From Sulfolobaceae archaeon (GTDB lineage Archaea > Thermoproteota > Thermoprotei_A > Sulfolobales > Sulfolobaceae), in the NCBI GenBank assembly GCA_028277025.1, contig JAPYVG010000027.1:1-23337 (forward strand): a stretch of 23,337 bases of DNA, in the 5' to 3' direction. The stretch's first letter is position 1; every line of letters starts with the position of its first letter. Position numbers and translations under genes: made by a program. The notes under the pieces are model-generated. The model was not told the origin of the DNA. It saw nothing but the letters and a program-made list of their open reading frames with translations, and did not search any database. Of the stretch, positions 1 through 6,895 are shown piece after piece.

Positions 1-97
1 TCTCTTTTCCCTTACTAGAATTATATAATCTTTTAACTAAGTAGTCTGACGCAAACTTCCTTTCTACGACACAACCGCATTCGTCTTTCTTTAACAT
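1..97 (-). CDS. Partial small protein, N-terminal part only, runs off left edge
   Basis: An open frame of 32 codons starts at an ATG (97-95) and runs without a stop to the window edge. It begins MLKKDECGCVVERKFASDYL. A T/A-rich TATA-like element (minus-strand ttttaaaa, about 119-128) lies about 27 nt upstream of the ATG, which suits leaderless transcription. A Cys-Gly-Cys motif lies at residues 7-9. It follows the TusA-like gene on the same strand but seems to have its own promoter. I do not recognise the family. The call rests on start, promoter spacing and open frame only. Confidence 0.4.
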   Translation of the reverse strand, partial: MLKKDECGCVVERKFASDYLVKRLYNSSKGKE

Positions 98-150
98 AAA
101 AAACTTTTAGCGTGAGTTTTTTAAAATTTTCTTATTTATAAATCTAATTT

Positions 151-958
151 CTAATTATTATGAGATAAATAAAATATATTTACCATACCTTCTTTCGGGA
201 GCCTGGCTAAAGCTTCTTCATCAAAGTATACTCCTTCGTCTGTATCAAGCCTTAAGGCAATCAATCCATCTTTATCAACAAGGGCAATTAGTAGCCATCC
301 CCTTCCTATTGGGGCAGCCGTAATTAAACCGAGCACGTCCTTTTTTAGTTGATCCCTTCTTATACCATTAGACGTAATACTTTTCTCAATTTTACTGAAG
401 TAAAAATATAGCAAAGCTCTAAACTCTCCCTCTCTGAAATATTCCTTAATTTTCTTTAAGTCTTTGTTCTCAATTGCTTCAACATATTCTGTTCTAGTCG
501 GAGTCGTCGAAAGTTTGTAAAACACGAAGGAAACGTAATCACCCATATTGAACACTTCATACCTACAGCGGAATAACTTGGCAACTTCAGGAAAAGTTAT
601 TTCTACCGCAGCAGGGTTTGTCTACTAGTACCTCCAAGCTTTCCCCAATCCTCAGTTCTATCAGTTTTTTCTTCACCTCTATTTCCGGAACGGGGCTCAC
701 TAAACCTCTTAAGTCGAGAATATAATCGCCTACGCTTTTCATAAATACGACCCTCTTACTCTTGCTTGGCTTCTCGTCCTTGACTACCTTAACAATATCC
801 TTATATTTCCCAAAATTCTTTTCTAACCTCAGTTTAAGAGTTTCTCTAAGTAGAACATTGGATGTGCGTATATCTACGTTCACTTTATTTTCACTTACTA
901 ATACCACGATAGTGAACTTCCCGTTCTTTTCAACTATATTTAACTCATTACCCTTCAC
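151..958 (-). pseudogene. TusA-like protein with C-terminal extension, split by a one-base frameshift
   Basis: Two minus-strand frames read as one protein. The upstream frame (about 958 to 587) has a ~80-residue unknown N-terminal part, then a TusA/SirA-like fold core: strand DYILDLRGLVSPVPEI, then helix EVKKKLIEL, then strand ESLEVLVDKPCC. It stops soon after, at 587-589. The other frame takes over at about 606 with VEITFPEVAKLFRCRYEVF, which is the second half of the TusA fold, followed by a ~115-residue unknown extension ending at 151. One extra base in the minus-strand GG at 606-607 explains the break. The family's CPxP cysteine reads as Ser (AGC), one base from TGC. TusA proteins pass sulfur as a persulfide on that Cys, so this copy probably cannot. 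A GTG at 958 has a TATA-like box (about 980-987) 26 nt upstream, so I prefer it to the TTG at 967. It could be a pseudogene, a sequencing error, or recoding. Confidence 0.7.
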
Positions 959-1107
959 GTATATCAAATACTTTTCCCGTTTTTAGCCGAAAGGATAGGT
1001 GTAAAAAAGACAATTATAGTTGGAACAGCGTAGTGGGATTTATCCCTCCTCCCACTTTTGTGTAAGCATTTTACCTAGGTAGTTTATCTAAATGATGGGT
1101 TAGGATT

Positions 1108-1986
1108 ATGAGGTTTTACCTTAAATTCCTTATCGGCCTTGCTATAATATCGTTTTTATTTATTATTAACTACATAATTCCGCTCTACGTAACTAATGAG
1201 GAAATCCTAACGCTAACAAGGGTTGCGAGCATTATTGCGGGAGGGCTTTACTTCCTATTCATCATAACTGACGGTCTTAGGAGTGCTTTAGAAGGGAAAG
1301 GTAGCTTTTCCATCATAGTCCCTAACATTGTAAAGTATTTAGGTTATATAATAATTTTCATAGCGGCATTTTCGGTATTCGGTGTAACCTCAGCTGAAGC
1401 TATTGCCGGTGGTACTTTTGCCGGTTTAATTATAGGTTTGGCATTACAGCCCATTCTTCAGAACTTCTTTGCCGGTTTATTAATTATGGGTACTGGTTAT
1501 ATATCAATAGGAGATCACGTGAGGATTATGAGTACTAAAATAACTTACACTCCCGTGACGTTACCTCAGTATAAGTACTTTTCTAGGGACTTCATAGAAC
1601 AAGGGATTGAAGGGGTTGTGATAGAGATAGACCTATTCTTTTCAAGGATTTTGTTAGATAACGGGAGGGAAATTAGAGTACCAAACTACATCTTGCTGGA
1701 GTCAAGTGTAATTGACTACTCCTCAAAATTTAGTAAGGAGTTCATAGTTAACGTTAGAGTGGAGTTCCCGCTTAATAAACTCGATTTAGAAAGGGTTGAG
1801 GAGCAGATTACTGAAATATTAAGGGGTTTTGAAATTGTTGAAGGCCCTTATATTAGTGAGCAGAGTGATAAGGAGCACGTTATAATAAGCCTTAGGGTAA
1901 AGTCTGACATAGAGAACTGGAAGAAGGTGAAATCTGAAGTGTTGAAAAGGCTTTTAATGCTGAGGAAGAGAATTGTTGGGAGTTAA
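1108..1986 (+). CDS. MscS-family small-conductance mechanosensitive channel
   Basis: This 292-residue membrane protein should open under membrane tension to release solutes during osmotic downshock. Three hydrophobic helices lie at about residues 5-25, 36-55 and 68-92. They are followed by the Gly/Ala-rich pore-lining segment typical of MscS TM3 (AEAIAGGTFAGLIIGLALQP, about 97-116) and then QNFFAGLLIM, the most conserved MscS stretch. Next comes the beta domain (IGDHVRI, later GREIRVPNYILLESSVIDYS) and an alpha/beta C-terminal domain. The beta domain holds an insertion between VRI and GVVIEID. Length matches E. coli MscS (286 residues). A T/A-rich element (about 1080-1094) sits near -24 from the ATG. 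The gene is divergent from the broken TusA-like gene and appears monocistronic. Confidence 0.9.
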   Translation: MRFYLKFLIGLAIISFLFIINYIIPLYVTNEEILTLTRVASIIAGGLYFLFIITDGLRSALEGKGSFSIIVPNIVKYLGYIIIFIAAFSVFGVTSAEAIAGGTFAGLIIGLALQPILQNFFAGLLIMGTGYISIGDHVRIMSTKITYTPVTLPQYKYFSRDFIEQGIEGVVIEIDLFFSRILLDNGREIRVPNYILLESSVIDYSSKFSKEFIVNVRVEFPLNKLDLERVEEQITEILRGFEIVEGPYISEQSDKEHVIISLRVKSDIENWKKVKSEVLKRLLMLRKRIVGS

Positions 1987-2494
1987 AATTGTTTAACGGA
2001 AGTAAGATTTAGTTTAAGTCATGCGTTCACTCGGTAAATTACTAACCTCGTGCCGTCCGTCAGCTTTGAAACACGAGGGAAAACCAATTCTGTAATCCTT
2101 TCAAACGAGGATGAGGTGTTGAATTTTCCCTCTATCCTCCCCTGGTTATCAACCTTTTTATTACCACTTTCTCCATGTTTTTACCAAAAATGTCAACAAT
2201 TAAGCTTCATTACCAGTATTTTCCTTACCTCCTTCTAAGTGCAACATCAGCGTTTCCTGCATAAAACAACAGGTTTGCATAATCGCCTTCTCGACGAATA
2301 TATGAATTAATTTTCCCACTAGAAAAATTTCTCTGAAAGTCTTTGGATTAGATACATTAGCCGATGTTAAAAGTTTTTTGACGGACTTTAATAAAGTTTT
2401 CAATGCACCATCCTTTATTACTAATGAGTCATGAAGATGATCAAATGGTAAGAGAAGGATAAAGTATTAGTATTTTAAAATAGATATATCTTTA
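1987..2494. other. 508-bp intergenic stretch without a supportable gene
   Basis: No frame here is convincing. The longest open frames (about 62 and 67 codons, opposite strands, near 2050-2403) lack good start signals and overlap each other. The minus-strand one (2403-2200) begins MKTLLKSVKKLLTSANVSNP and vaguely recalls the N-terminus of archaeal IS4/ISH3-type transposases, but breaks off quickly, so a decayed insertion sequence is possible, not shown. A 7-bp inverted repeat (cctcgtg 2046-2052, cacgagg 2072-2078, 19-nt loop) is present. The last ~30 bases hold the likely promoter of the MFS gene. Confidence 0.4.
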
Positions 2495-3940
2495 ATGAAA
2501 AGGACTTTTCTGAGATATGTTCCAATCCTTGCGTTTATAACTATAATGACAATGTACGTGGAAATGGTAATTTTGCCTTCTTTGCCACAGATCGAGAATC
2601 AGTTTTCGATAACATCATCTGAGGCCTCGTGGATATTATCTTCAGAAACATTAACCGGTATGACCCTTGCCCCTTTTCTCGGAAAATTAGCTGATAGTTA
2701 TGGGAGGAAGAAAGTCCTAATCGTTACTCTTATCGTATACACGTTCAGCGTATTTCTAACTTCAATCTCGCCTAATTATCTTATTCTCATTCTTTCAAGG
2801 AGCATACAAGGAATAGGTTTAAGCATAAACCCAATAGCTTATACCATGTTGAGAGAAAGAATACCAGATAGAGAACTACCAATAGCTCAAGGCATTATCG
2901 CGTCAACCTTTGCTATTGGTGCGGCAATAGCGATCCCTATCGGGAGTTATATCTCGCAGTATTTCTCATGGGAGTTTGCATATGAAACTGCAATTCCTTT
3001 ACTAATTTTATCAGTCATTATAACCTACATAACATTACCTTCTTCTGAAGGCAAAAATATGAGTAGAGAAATAGATACGATAGGAATAATTCTCCTCTCC
3101 TCATTCTTCTTAATTCTAGGTGTAGGGCTAACTGAAGCACCAACATGGGGTTGGTTGTCTTTACAATTTTTTACAACTCTTATAATTTCTCTAATGATTT
3201 TTTACGTATTCTCATCACATATAAGTAGAACATCTAACCCGGTGATAGACCCTCATGATTTCAAGAACCCAAACATTGCGGTGCCACTTATCTCTTCATT
3301 TATCACTGGTTTCGGCCTATTCCTCACATTTCAGTCCTTAGTGTTCATATTTGAGCTTCCCAGTCCAGTAGGTTACGGAATGGACATTTTGCAAACTGGT
3401 GAAACAATAGCTCCCATTGCATTAATAATGTTGGTTGCTGGTCCCTTATTCGGAAGTTTAGTAACAAAAGTGGGTTATAAGAAAGTGATATTAATTTCCT
3501 CTATCGTCTCATCTTTCCTTCTTCTACTCCTTTCGTATATTATTTCTGTTAAGGTTTCAGTAATGGAACTCATGGGTTTCTTATCCTTAATGTTGTTTTT
3601 TATTTCCGGAATGAATGTGACCAGAATAACTTTGCTTATATCTTCTTCTGAGAAGGAGAGAATGAGCACTTTAACCGGTACTAATACTGCTATGAGGTTG
3701 ATGGGAAATACTTTGGGACCAATAGTAGTCGGATCGTTGGAAGATACTTTTAAAACACCGATCTTTGTAAGTTATATAAATAATATTCCAATGTTTGCTT
3801 TTATTCCATCAAGGCGAGCCTTCGAATACTCGTTCTTAGTATCTATGGTAACAACCATATTAGTTTCAATATTGGCCACAAGAATAAGGGAAGGGAATCT
3901 CAACAAAACAGCTAGCATAACAGTTAGAAGTCCACAATAG
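2495..3940 (+). CDS. MFS multidrug/solute exporter, DHA2 (14-helix) type
   Basis: This 481-residue integral membrane protein is likely a proton-driven exporter of the EmrB/QacA (DHA2) class; the substrate is unknown. The N-terminus starts at once with a transmembrane helix bearing MYVEMVILPSLPQIE, the usual helix-1 pattern. Helix 2 has SSEASWILSSETL, and the loop after it has MFS motif A (GKLADSYGRKKVL, about residues 64-76). A motif-B-like Arg is in RSIQGIGLSINP and a motif-C-like Gly/Pro-rich helix 5 in FAIGAAIAIPIGSYIS. A second motif-A-like copy appears in the C-terminal half (GSLVTKVGYKKV). About 14 hydrophobic segments can be counted. The ATG follows an A/T-rich promoter-like stretch. 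The next gene encodes an HMA metal-binding protein with its own promoter, so a metal-export role is possible but unproven. Confidence 0.88.
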   Translation: MKRTFLRYVPILAFITIMTMYVEMVILPSLPQIENQFSITSSEASWILSSETLTGMTLAPFLGKLADSYGRKKVLIVTLIVYTFSVFLTSISPNYLILILSRSIQGIGLSINPIAYTMLRERIPDRELPIAQGIIASTFAIGAAIAIPIGSYISQYFSWEFAYETAIPLLILSVIITYITLPSSEGKNMSREIDTIGIILLSSFFLILGVGLTEAPTWGWLSLQFFTTLIISLMIFYVFSSHISRTSNPVIDPHDFKNPNIAVPLISSFITGFGLFLTFQSLVFIFELPSPVGYGMDILQTGETIAPIALIMLVAGPLFGSLVTKVGYKKVILISSIVSSFLLLLLSYIISVKVSVMELMGFLSLMLFFISGMNVTRITLLISSSEKERMSTLTGTNTAMRLMGNTLGPIVVGSLEDTFKTPIFVSYINNIPMFAFIPSRRAFEYSFLVSMVTTILVSILATRIREGNLNKTASITVRSPQ

Positions 3941-4003
3941 TGTTTAAAAAATTTAATTAGTCCTCCTAATGTAAAAATTAATTTATAAAAGATAAAAAAG
4001 AAA

Positions 4004-4013
4004 GTTTTTAAAC
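4004..4013 (+). promoter_or_regulatory. TATA box for the HMA-domain gene
   Basis: The sequence gtttttaaac is centred about 26 bp upstream of the ATG at 4034, the distance expected between an archaeal TATA box and a leaderless start. No ribosome-binding site lies before the ATG, which agrees with leaderless translation and with transcription separate from the MFS gene. Confidence 0.55.
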
Positions 4014-4033
4014 ATTCTTAATAATATAGTATT

Positions 4034-4294
4034 ATGCAAGAAATTAGTTTTAAAGTATCTGGTATATATTGCGAGAACTGCGTGAGAAAAGTGTATAAGG
4101 CCTTATCAACGTTAAAAGGAGTAATTGATATACAAATTCTTCCTAACTTCGATAAAGGATATGCAGAAGTTCACCTAAAATGTGAAAGGAAGACACATAA
4201 AGAGGAAATTGAAGATGTAATAAATGAGATTTCACAAGAAACTCCTTATCACGAGTATAGGGTTATCTGGGTAAAGCATAGAGCATTCTTCTAA
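4034..4294 (+). CDS. Small heavy-metal-associated (HMA) domain protein, CopZ-like
   Basis: This 86-residue soluble protein is probably a copper or other soft-metal chaperone. It opens with the HMA signature: SFKVSGIYCENCVRKVYKAL, with Cys13 and Cys16 forming the CxxC metal site at the start of helix 1. VIDIQILPNFDKGYAEVHL then forms the second and third strands, followed by helix EEIEDVINEI and a last strand. The usual Met of GMxCxxC is Ile-Tyr here. The protein is slightly longer than a minimal HMA domain (~68 residues), with a basic C-terminal end (VIWVKHRAFF). It lies 93 bp after the MFS exporter, in the same direction but with its own TATA box. The fold assignment is firm; metal and partner are inferred. 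Confidence 0.85.
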   Translation: MQEISFKVSGIYCENCVRKVYKALSTLKGVIDIQILPNFDKGYAEVHLKCERKTHKEEIEDVINEISQETPYHEYRVIWVKHRAFF

Positions 4295-4797
4295 ACATGG
4301 TGTGAAGACAAAGGTTGAAATCGATTAGAGCGTATTTAGTGTATATCATTCAAATAATCAATAGAAAGACTTTTGGAAGGAGTTGAAAGCTCTAAAAATC
4401 AGAAGGCACGAGACAGGGCGAATCCTTTTAATGATGGTGCATCAATATTGTTGTCATTAAGCTACATATGTCTGAAAAGGCCGGAGATATCTATAGTTCT
4501 TGTTAAATCGATTTTAATAACATGAGTTTTAGCCTAGTGACAGCATTAAAGTATAGCTAAGAATGAATGAAGGGGGGGGGGGGGGGGACGTGCTAATTAC
4601 GTGTATATTTTCAGTTAAAATTGTAAAGTGGATTCCTAGATATATATTAATCTTCTGGGGAACAAGATTATCTTAACTACTCAAGGAATACAAACACCTG
4701 TCTTTTATACTAACTAATAATTTTCTATAGGTCTTTTTCGTGGAAGAGAATGGAATAACTTATATAGAAGTTTATTAAAGAGTATCGGGAGGGGAAC
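4295..4797. other. 503-bp stretch with short broken frames and a poly-G tract
   Basis: No complete gene is seen. Plus-strand frames are open for only about 40-55 codons: one reads ERLLEGVESSKNQKARDRAN near 4367-4430, another has KDFWKELKALKIRRHETG, overlapping it. They could be remains of a decayed gene, but I recognise no family. The stretch contains a run of 16 G (4572-4587), reported separately. The final ~40 bases carry a TATA-like cttatata (about 4759-4766) and a strong purine ribosome-binding site for the next gene. Confidence 0.45.
4572..4587 (+). repeat. Homopolymer tract of 16 G
   Basis: Sixteen consecutive G stand in an otherwise AT-rich intergenic region. Such a tract can fold into a G-quadruplex and is prone to slippage, so its length may vary between cells or be misjudged in assembly. 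It lies about 210 bp upstream of the next gene, outside any supportable coding frame. Confidence 0.95.
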
Positions 4798-5115
4798 GTG
4801 GTTATGGTAGTTCTTGTAAATAACTACGTGGAGCCAGATATTGTAGAATTCTTAAAAAGCCTTGGTATTTCAAATGAGTGTACTTTAATTGACACTAATG
4901 TTTTATCCAATTTATCCCTTTTTTTAGATAGGATAATTAAAATTCATAGTGACATCAACAAGGGTAAAAAGATAGGCGTGATCATTCCTAAAAGTAAAAG
5001 GGACGATTTAACCAAGCTAATAAATTCTATAGGAGGTAAACATAGAATAACGATCTACATTTTTATAAGCGAAAGATTGGCAGATAATATTATTTTAATT
5101 TGTGATGAGAAATGA
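4798..5115 (+). CDS. Small conserved-looking protein of unknown function
   Basis: This 105-residue soluble protein alternates strands and helices: VVLVNNYVEPDIVEFLKSLG, CTLIDTNVLSNLSLFLDRII, KKIGVIIPKSKRDDLTKLIN, then HRITIYIFISERLADNIILI. That pattern suggests a small alpha/beta fold. No catalytic motif is obvious and I do not recognise the family. A strong Shine-Dalgarno-like gggagggg (4787-4794) precedes two possible starts: GTG at 4798 (spacing 3 nt) and ATG at 4804 (spacing 9 nt). The ATG has the better spacing, so the first two residues may not be made. The stop directly abuts the stop of the convergent SWIM gene, with no bases between. Confidence 0.6.
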   Translation: MVMVVLVNNYVEPDIVEFLKSLGISNECTLIDTNVLSNLSLFLDRIIKIHSDINKGKKIGVIIPKSKRDDLTKLINSIGGKHRITIYIFISERLADNIILICDEK

Positions 5116-5379
5116 TTATCTTATAAGTGTCTTTCTGTTTCTCATTACTACGTACAATAACCCTACTTGGTGTCTGCAAATCCCATAATACTGGCTTATT
5201 TCACAATCACATACTCCTCCTATCAAATACTTTCTCTGAAAAGAATAAACTATTTCAACGTTATGAAATAATCCTTTTCTACTACTCGATGCGACTTTAC
5301 CTTTAGCAACTAATATATCACCTAACTTTTTTACATCCTCAACAATTACTTTCTTATTACTGCTAACGTAATACACCAT
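5116..5379 (-). CDS. Small SWIM zinc-finger protein
   Basis: This 87-residue protein contains a SWIM motif, CxCx8CxH: Cys57, Cys59, Cys68 and His70 in VCDCEISQYYGICRHQVGLL. SWIM fingers bind zinc and are known in DNA- or protein-binding roles; in archaea small stand-alone SWIM proteins occur, some linked to recombination. The N-terminal ~55 residues form beta strands that include KYLIGG just before the finger, as in other SWIM proteins. It lies 17 bp downstream of the winged-helix-like gene on the same strand, so the two are likely co-transcribed. No promoter is obvious in the gap. Partner and process are unknown. Confidence 0.78.
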   Translation of the reverse strand: MVYYVSSNKKVIVEDVKKLGDILVAKGKVASSSRKGLFHNVEIVYSFQRKYLIGGVCDCEISQYYGICRHQVGLLYVVMRNRKTLIR

Positions 5380-5396
5380 AATTGAAATCTCTCATT

Positions 5397-5933
5397 TCAT
5401 ACTATTAAACTATTGAAGTTCCTTAAATTTTTCTGTAATAAAGTAAAGACAACTTTAGTCCACAGTTTTGAGGGTATCCTAAGGTTTCTAGCGTTTTCCT
5501 CATCTAATTCTTTGATACTTATATTTACATCACTAACTATTCTCTTCAGGCCGTAAACGCATTCGACATATACTGGACAGTTAGGACAACTGTACTTATT
5601 TGATCCCATGTCCATGAGTATTAATGTTCTGTTCTTTTCATCCAGATATAATATGCTGTTATCAAATAACAATCCCCCCTGAGTTATAATTAGTGGTATT
5701 ACCGCCTTAAACACTATTGCGTTATCCTCAACTAACCCCTTCTTTCTTAACTCATCAAGGATGTAATAGTAATAACTTTTACTTAATCCAGTCTTTTCCC
5801 TATCACCGTAGGCCAGAACCTTAATGAAGGTTATTGTGGAAAGCTTGTTAAAAAACTCTCTAGAGACTAAAATTATTTTGCTCGCCCATTTTTTGATAAC
5901 TCTATCAACCTTTATAATAGCATAATCACACAT
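5397..5933 (-). CDS. Winged-helix-like protein with a Cys cluster, function unknown
   Basis: This 178-residue protein has a region compatible with a helix-turn-helix of winged type at about residues 30-80 (FIKVLAYGDREKTGLSKSYY, then ILDELRKKGLVED). The phrase 'DELRKKGLVE' before a beta hairpin is typical of wHTH domains. The middle holds CPNCPVYVEC (Cys116, Cys119, Cys125), a possible partial metal site. A transcription-regulator role is plausible but inferred. It starts at an ATG (5933) 25 bp from a TATA-like element shared with the divergent TldD-like gene, and is followed 17 bp later by the SWIM gene. The pair may form a small regulatory or nucleic-acid-binding operon. Confidence 0.6.
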   Translation of the reverse strand: MCDYAIIKVDRVIKKWASKIILVSREFFNKLSTITFIKVLAYGDREKTGLSKSYYYYILDELRKKGLVEDNAIVFKAVIPLIITQGGLLFDNSILYLDEKNRTLILMDMGSNKYSCPNCPVYVECVYGLKRIVSDVNISIKELDEENARNLRIPSKLWTKVVFTLLQKNLRNFNSLIV

Positions 5934-5952
5934 AATTTTATTCTCGGTTTCT

Positions 5953-5962
5953 AATAATTTAA
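5953..5962. promoter_or_regulatory. Single TATA-like element between two divergent genes
   Basis: The two divergent starts (minus ATG at 5933, plus ATG at 5984) are 51 bp apart. The A/T-rich element aataatttaa lies nearly midway, centred about 25-26 bp from both ATGs. It reads as a fair TATA box on either strand, and I see no second candidate at the right distance for either gene. Both genes would then be leaderless and driven from one shared element. Confidence 0.5.
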
Positions 5963-6646
5963 GCCTTTAATGTTAAACTATTTATGACCTCCGATAGAGT
6001 ATATATTGTGTTACAGAGGGTAAAGAACCGTTATGAAATAACCAGACTTGAGATGAATGAAAAAGGGTATGTAACTTACACATATTCATATGAGTACCAA
6101 TTTACTAGGTCTTTAATCAAAGGAAAATGGGTTATGGGGGAGAGTAGTGGAGAAGAACCTAGTAAAGAGTTTGAGGTATGCAGTTCATTTACCCACCCGT
6201 CTTTCAACGATAGTGTGCAGTTAGAAGTTGATTTTAACATGAGCCTATCAATAACTGTTAAAAAGGTGGTAAGGCAGATTGACGAATGTGTTGAGATGAA
6301 AGTTATAAACTATGTTTCAGTGAACGGCGAGAAGTATGTGTATACTGGAAGTCCTAAGAGTATAAAGGATGTTATGCAGTTCCTAAAGGGCCAGGAAGTA
6401 AATCAGAGAGTTACTAAATCTTATGAGATAGGCGGGAGGCAAACCGTTATCCTCTCTCCGGAAGTCTTCGCTAAAGTCTTACATTACTTTGTTATTCATT
6501 TCTTGAACGGTGATATTCCTCATTTTAAGATAGGTGACAAGGTATTGGGAGAAATAACTATTTATGACGACCCACTTTATCAGTTTTCACCGGCTTTTTC
6601 GACCTTTGATGATGAGGGGGTAAAGACTAAAAAGAAAGAACTGATA

Positions 6647-6894
6647 GGGCTGTATCCTTTTTCGTGTTAATAGAAATCTTTTTATATTTGTTTGTAACAA
6701 ACTTTTGTTGATAAATGATGATCTCTCACGCCGATGTGGGCTATGCCCAAAAGGGTGGGAGTGATTGCGGAGATGTGAGCCCCGTGCCGTTGGGCTCGAA
6801 GGAGTCCCATGACCCACCCAAAAGGTGGTTGAGGGCTAAGTCCCTACACTCGATCATGAATTATCATAAAATGAATGAAATGAAAGTGTAGGGA
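6647..6894 (+). mobile_element. Short non-autonomous insertion, probably an IS200/IS605-TnpB right-end relic
   Basis: The boundaries come from restoring the TldD-like frame and could be off by a few bases. No clear target duplication is seen, as expected for IS200/IS605 elements. Bases 6721-6840 are 71/120 G+C (59%), far above the surroundings. They can fold into several hairpins: gggc/gccc near 6728-6738, gagccc/gggctc in 6777-6797, and ccacc/ggtgg in 6814-6828. A 58-codon plus frame (ATG 6715 to TAG 6889-6891) encodes ISHADVGYAQKGGSDCGDVS followed by PVPLGSKESHDPPKRWL, resembling in style the C-terminal tail of archaeal TnpB proteins. Its stop lies inside the terminal hairpin. In TnpB elements the 3' end of tnpB overlaps the omega RNA and the guide begins right after the right end. 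I infer a relic that may retain the omega RNA part. Identity is not confirmed. Confidence 0.5.
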
Positions 6895-6895
6895 C
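6840..6895 (+). repeat. Terminal hairpin, 11-bp perfect stem
   Basis: The arms gtccctacact (6840-6850) and agtgtagggac (6885-6895) are perfect inverted complements around a 34-nt A/T-rich loop. The right arm ends at the inferred right boundary of the insertion. Subterminal hairpins like this are the recognition structures of IS200/IS605-family transposases. A second small hairpin, gtttg-taa-caaac (6690-6702), lies toward the left end. Confidence 0.8.

Noticed and set aside
6587..6817. 76-residue open frame on the minus strand across the insertion
   Set aside because: It lies opposite the end of the TldD-like frame and the GC-rich insertion, has His/Ser/Pro-rich content typical of an antisense shadow, and has no promoter.
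6645..6893. taggg at 6645-6649 and 6889-6893 as a target duplication of the insertion
   Set aside because: Removing the DNA between these copies does not restore the TldD-like frame (it would read on as LIGTNGW instead of DGYV), and the right copy is part of the terminal hairpin.
6647..6894. Archaeal bulge-helix-bulge intron in the TldD-like gene
   Set aside because: The two junctions show no convincing mutual pairing; the hairpin lies at one end only and a mobile-element reading explains more features. Kept only as an alternative.
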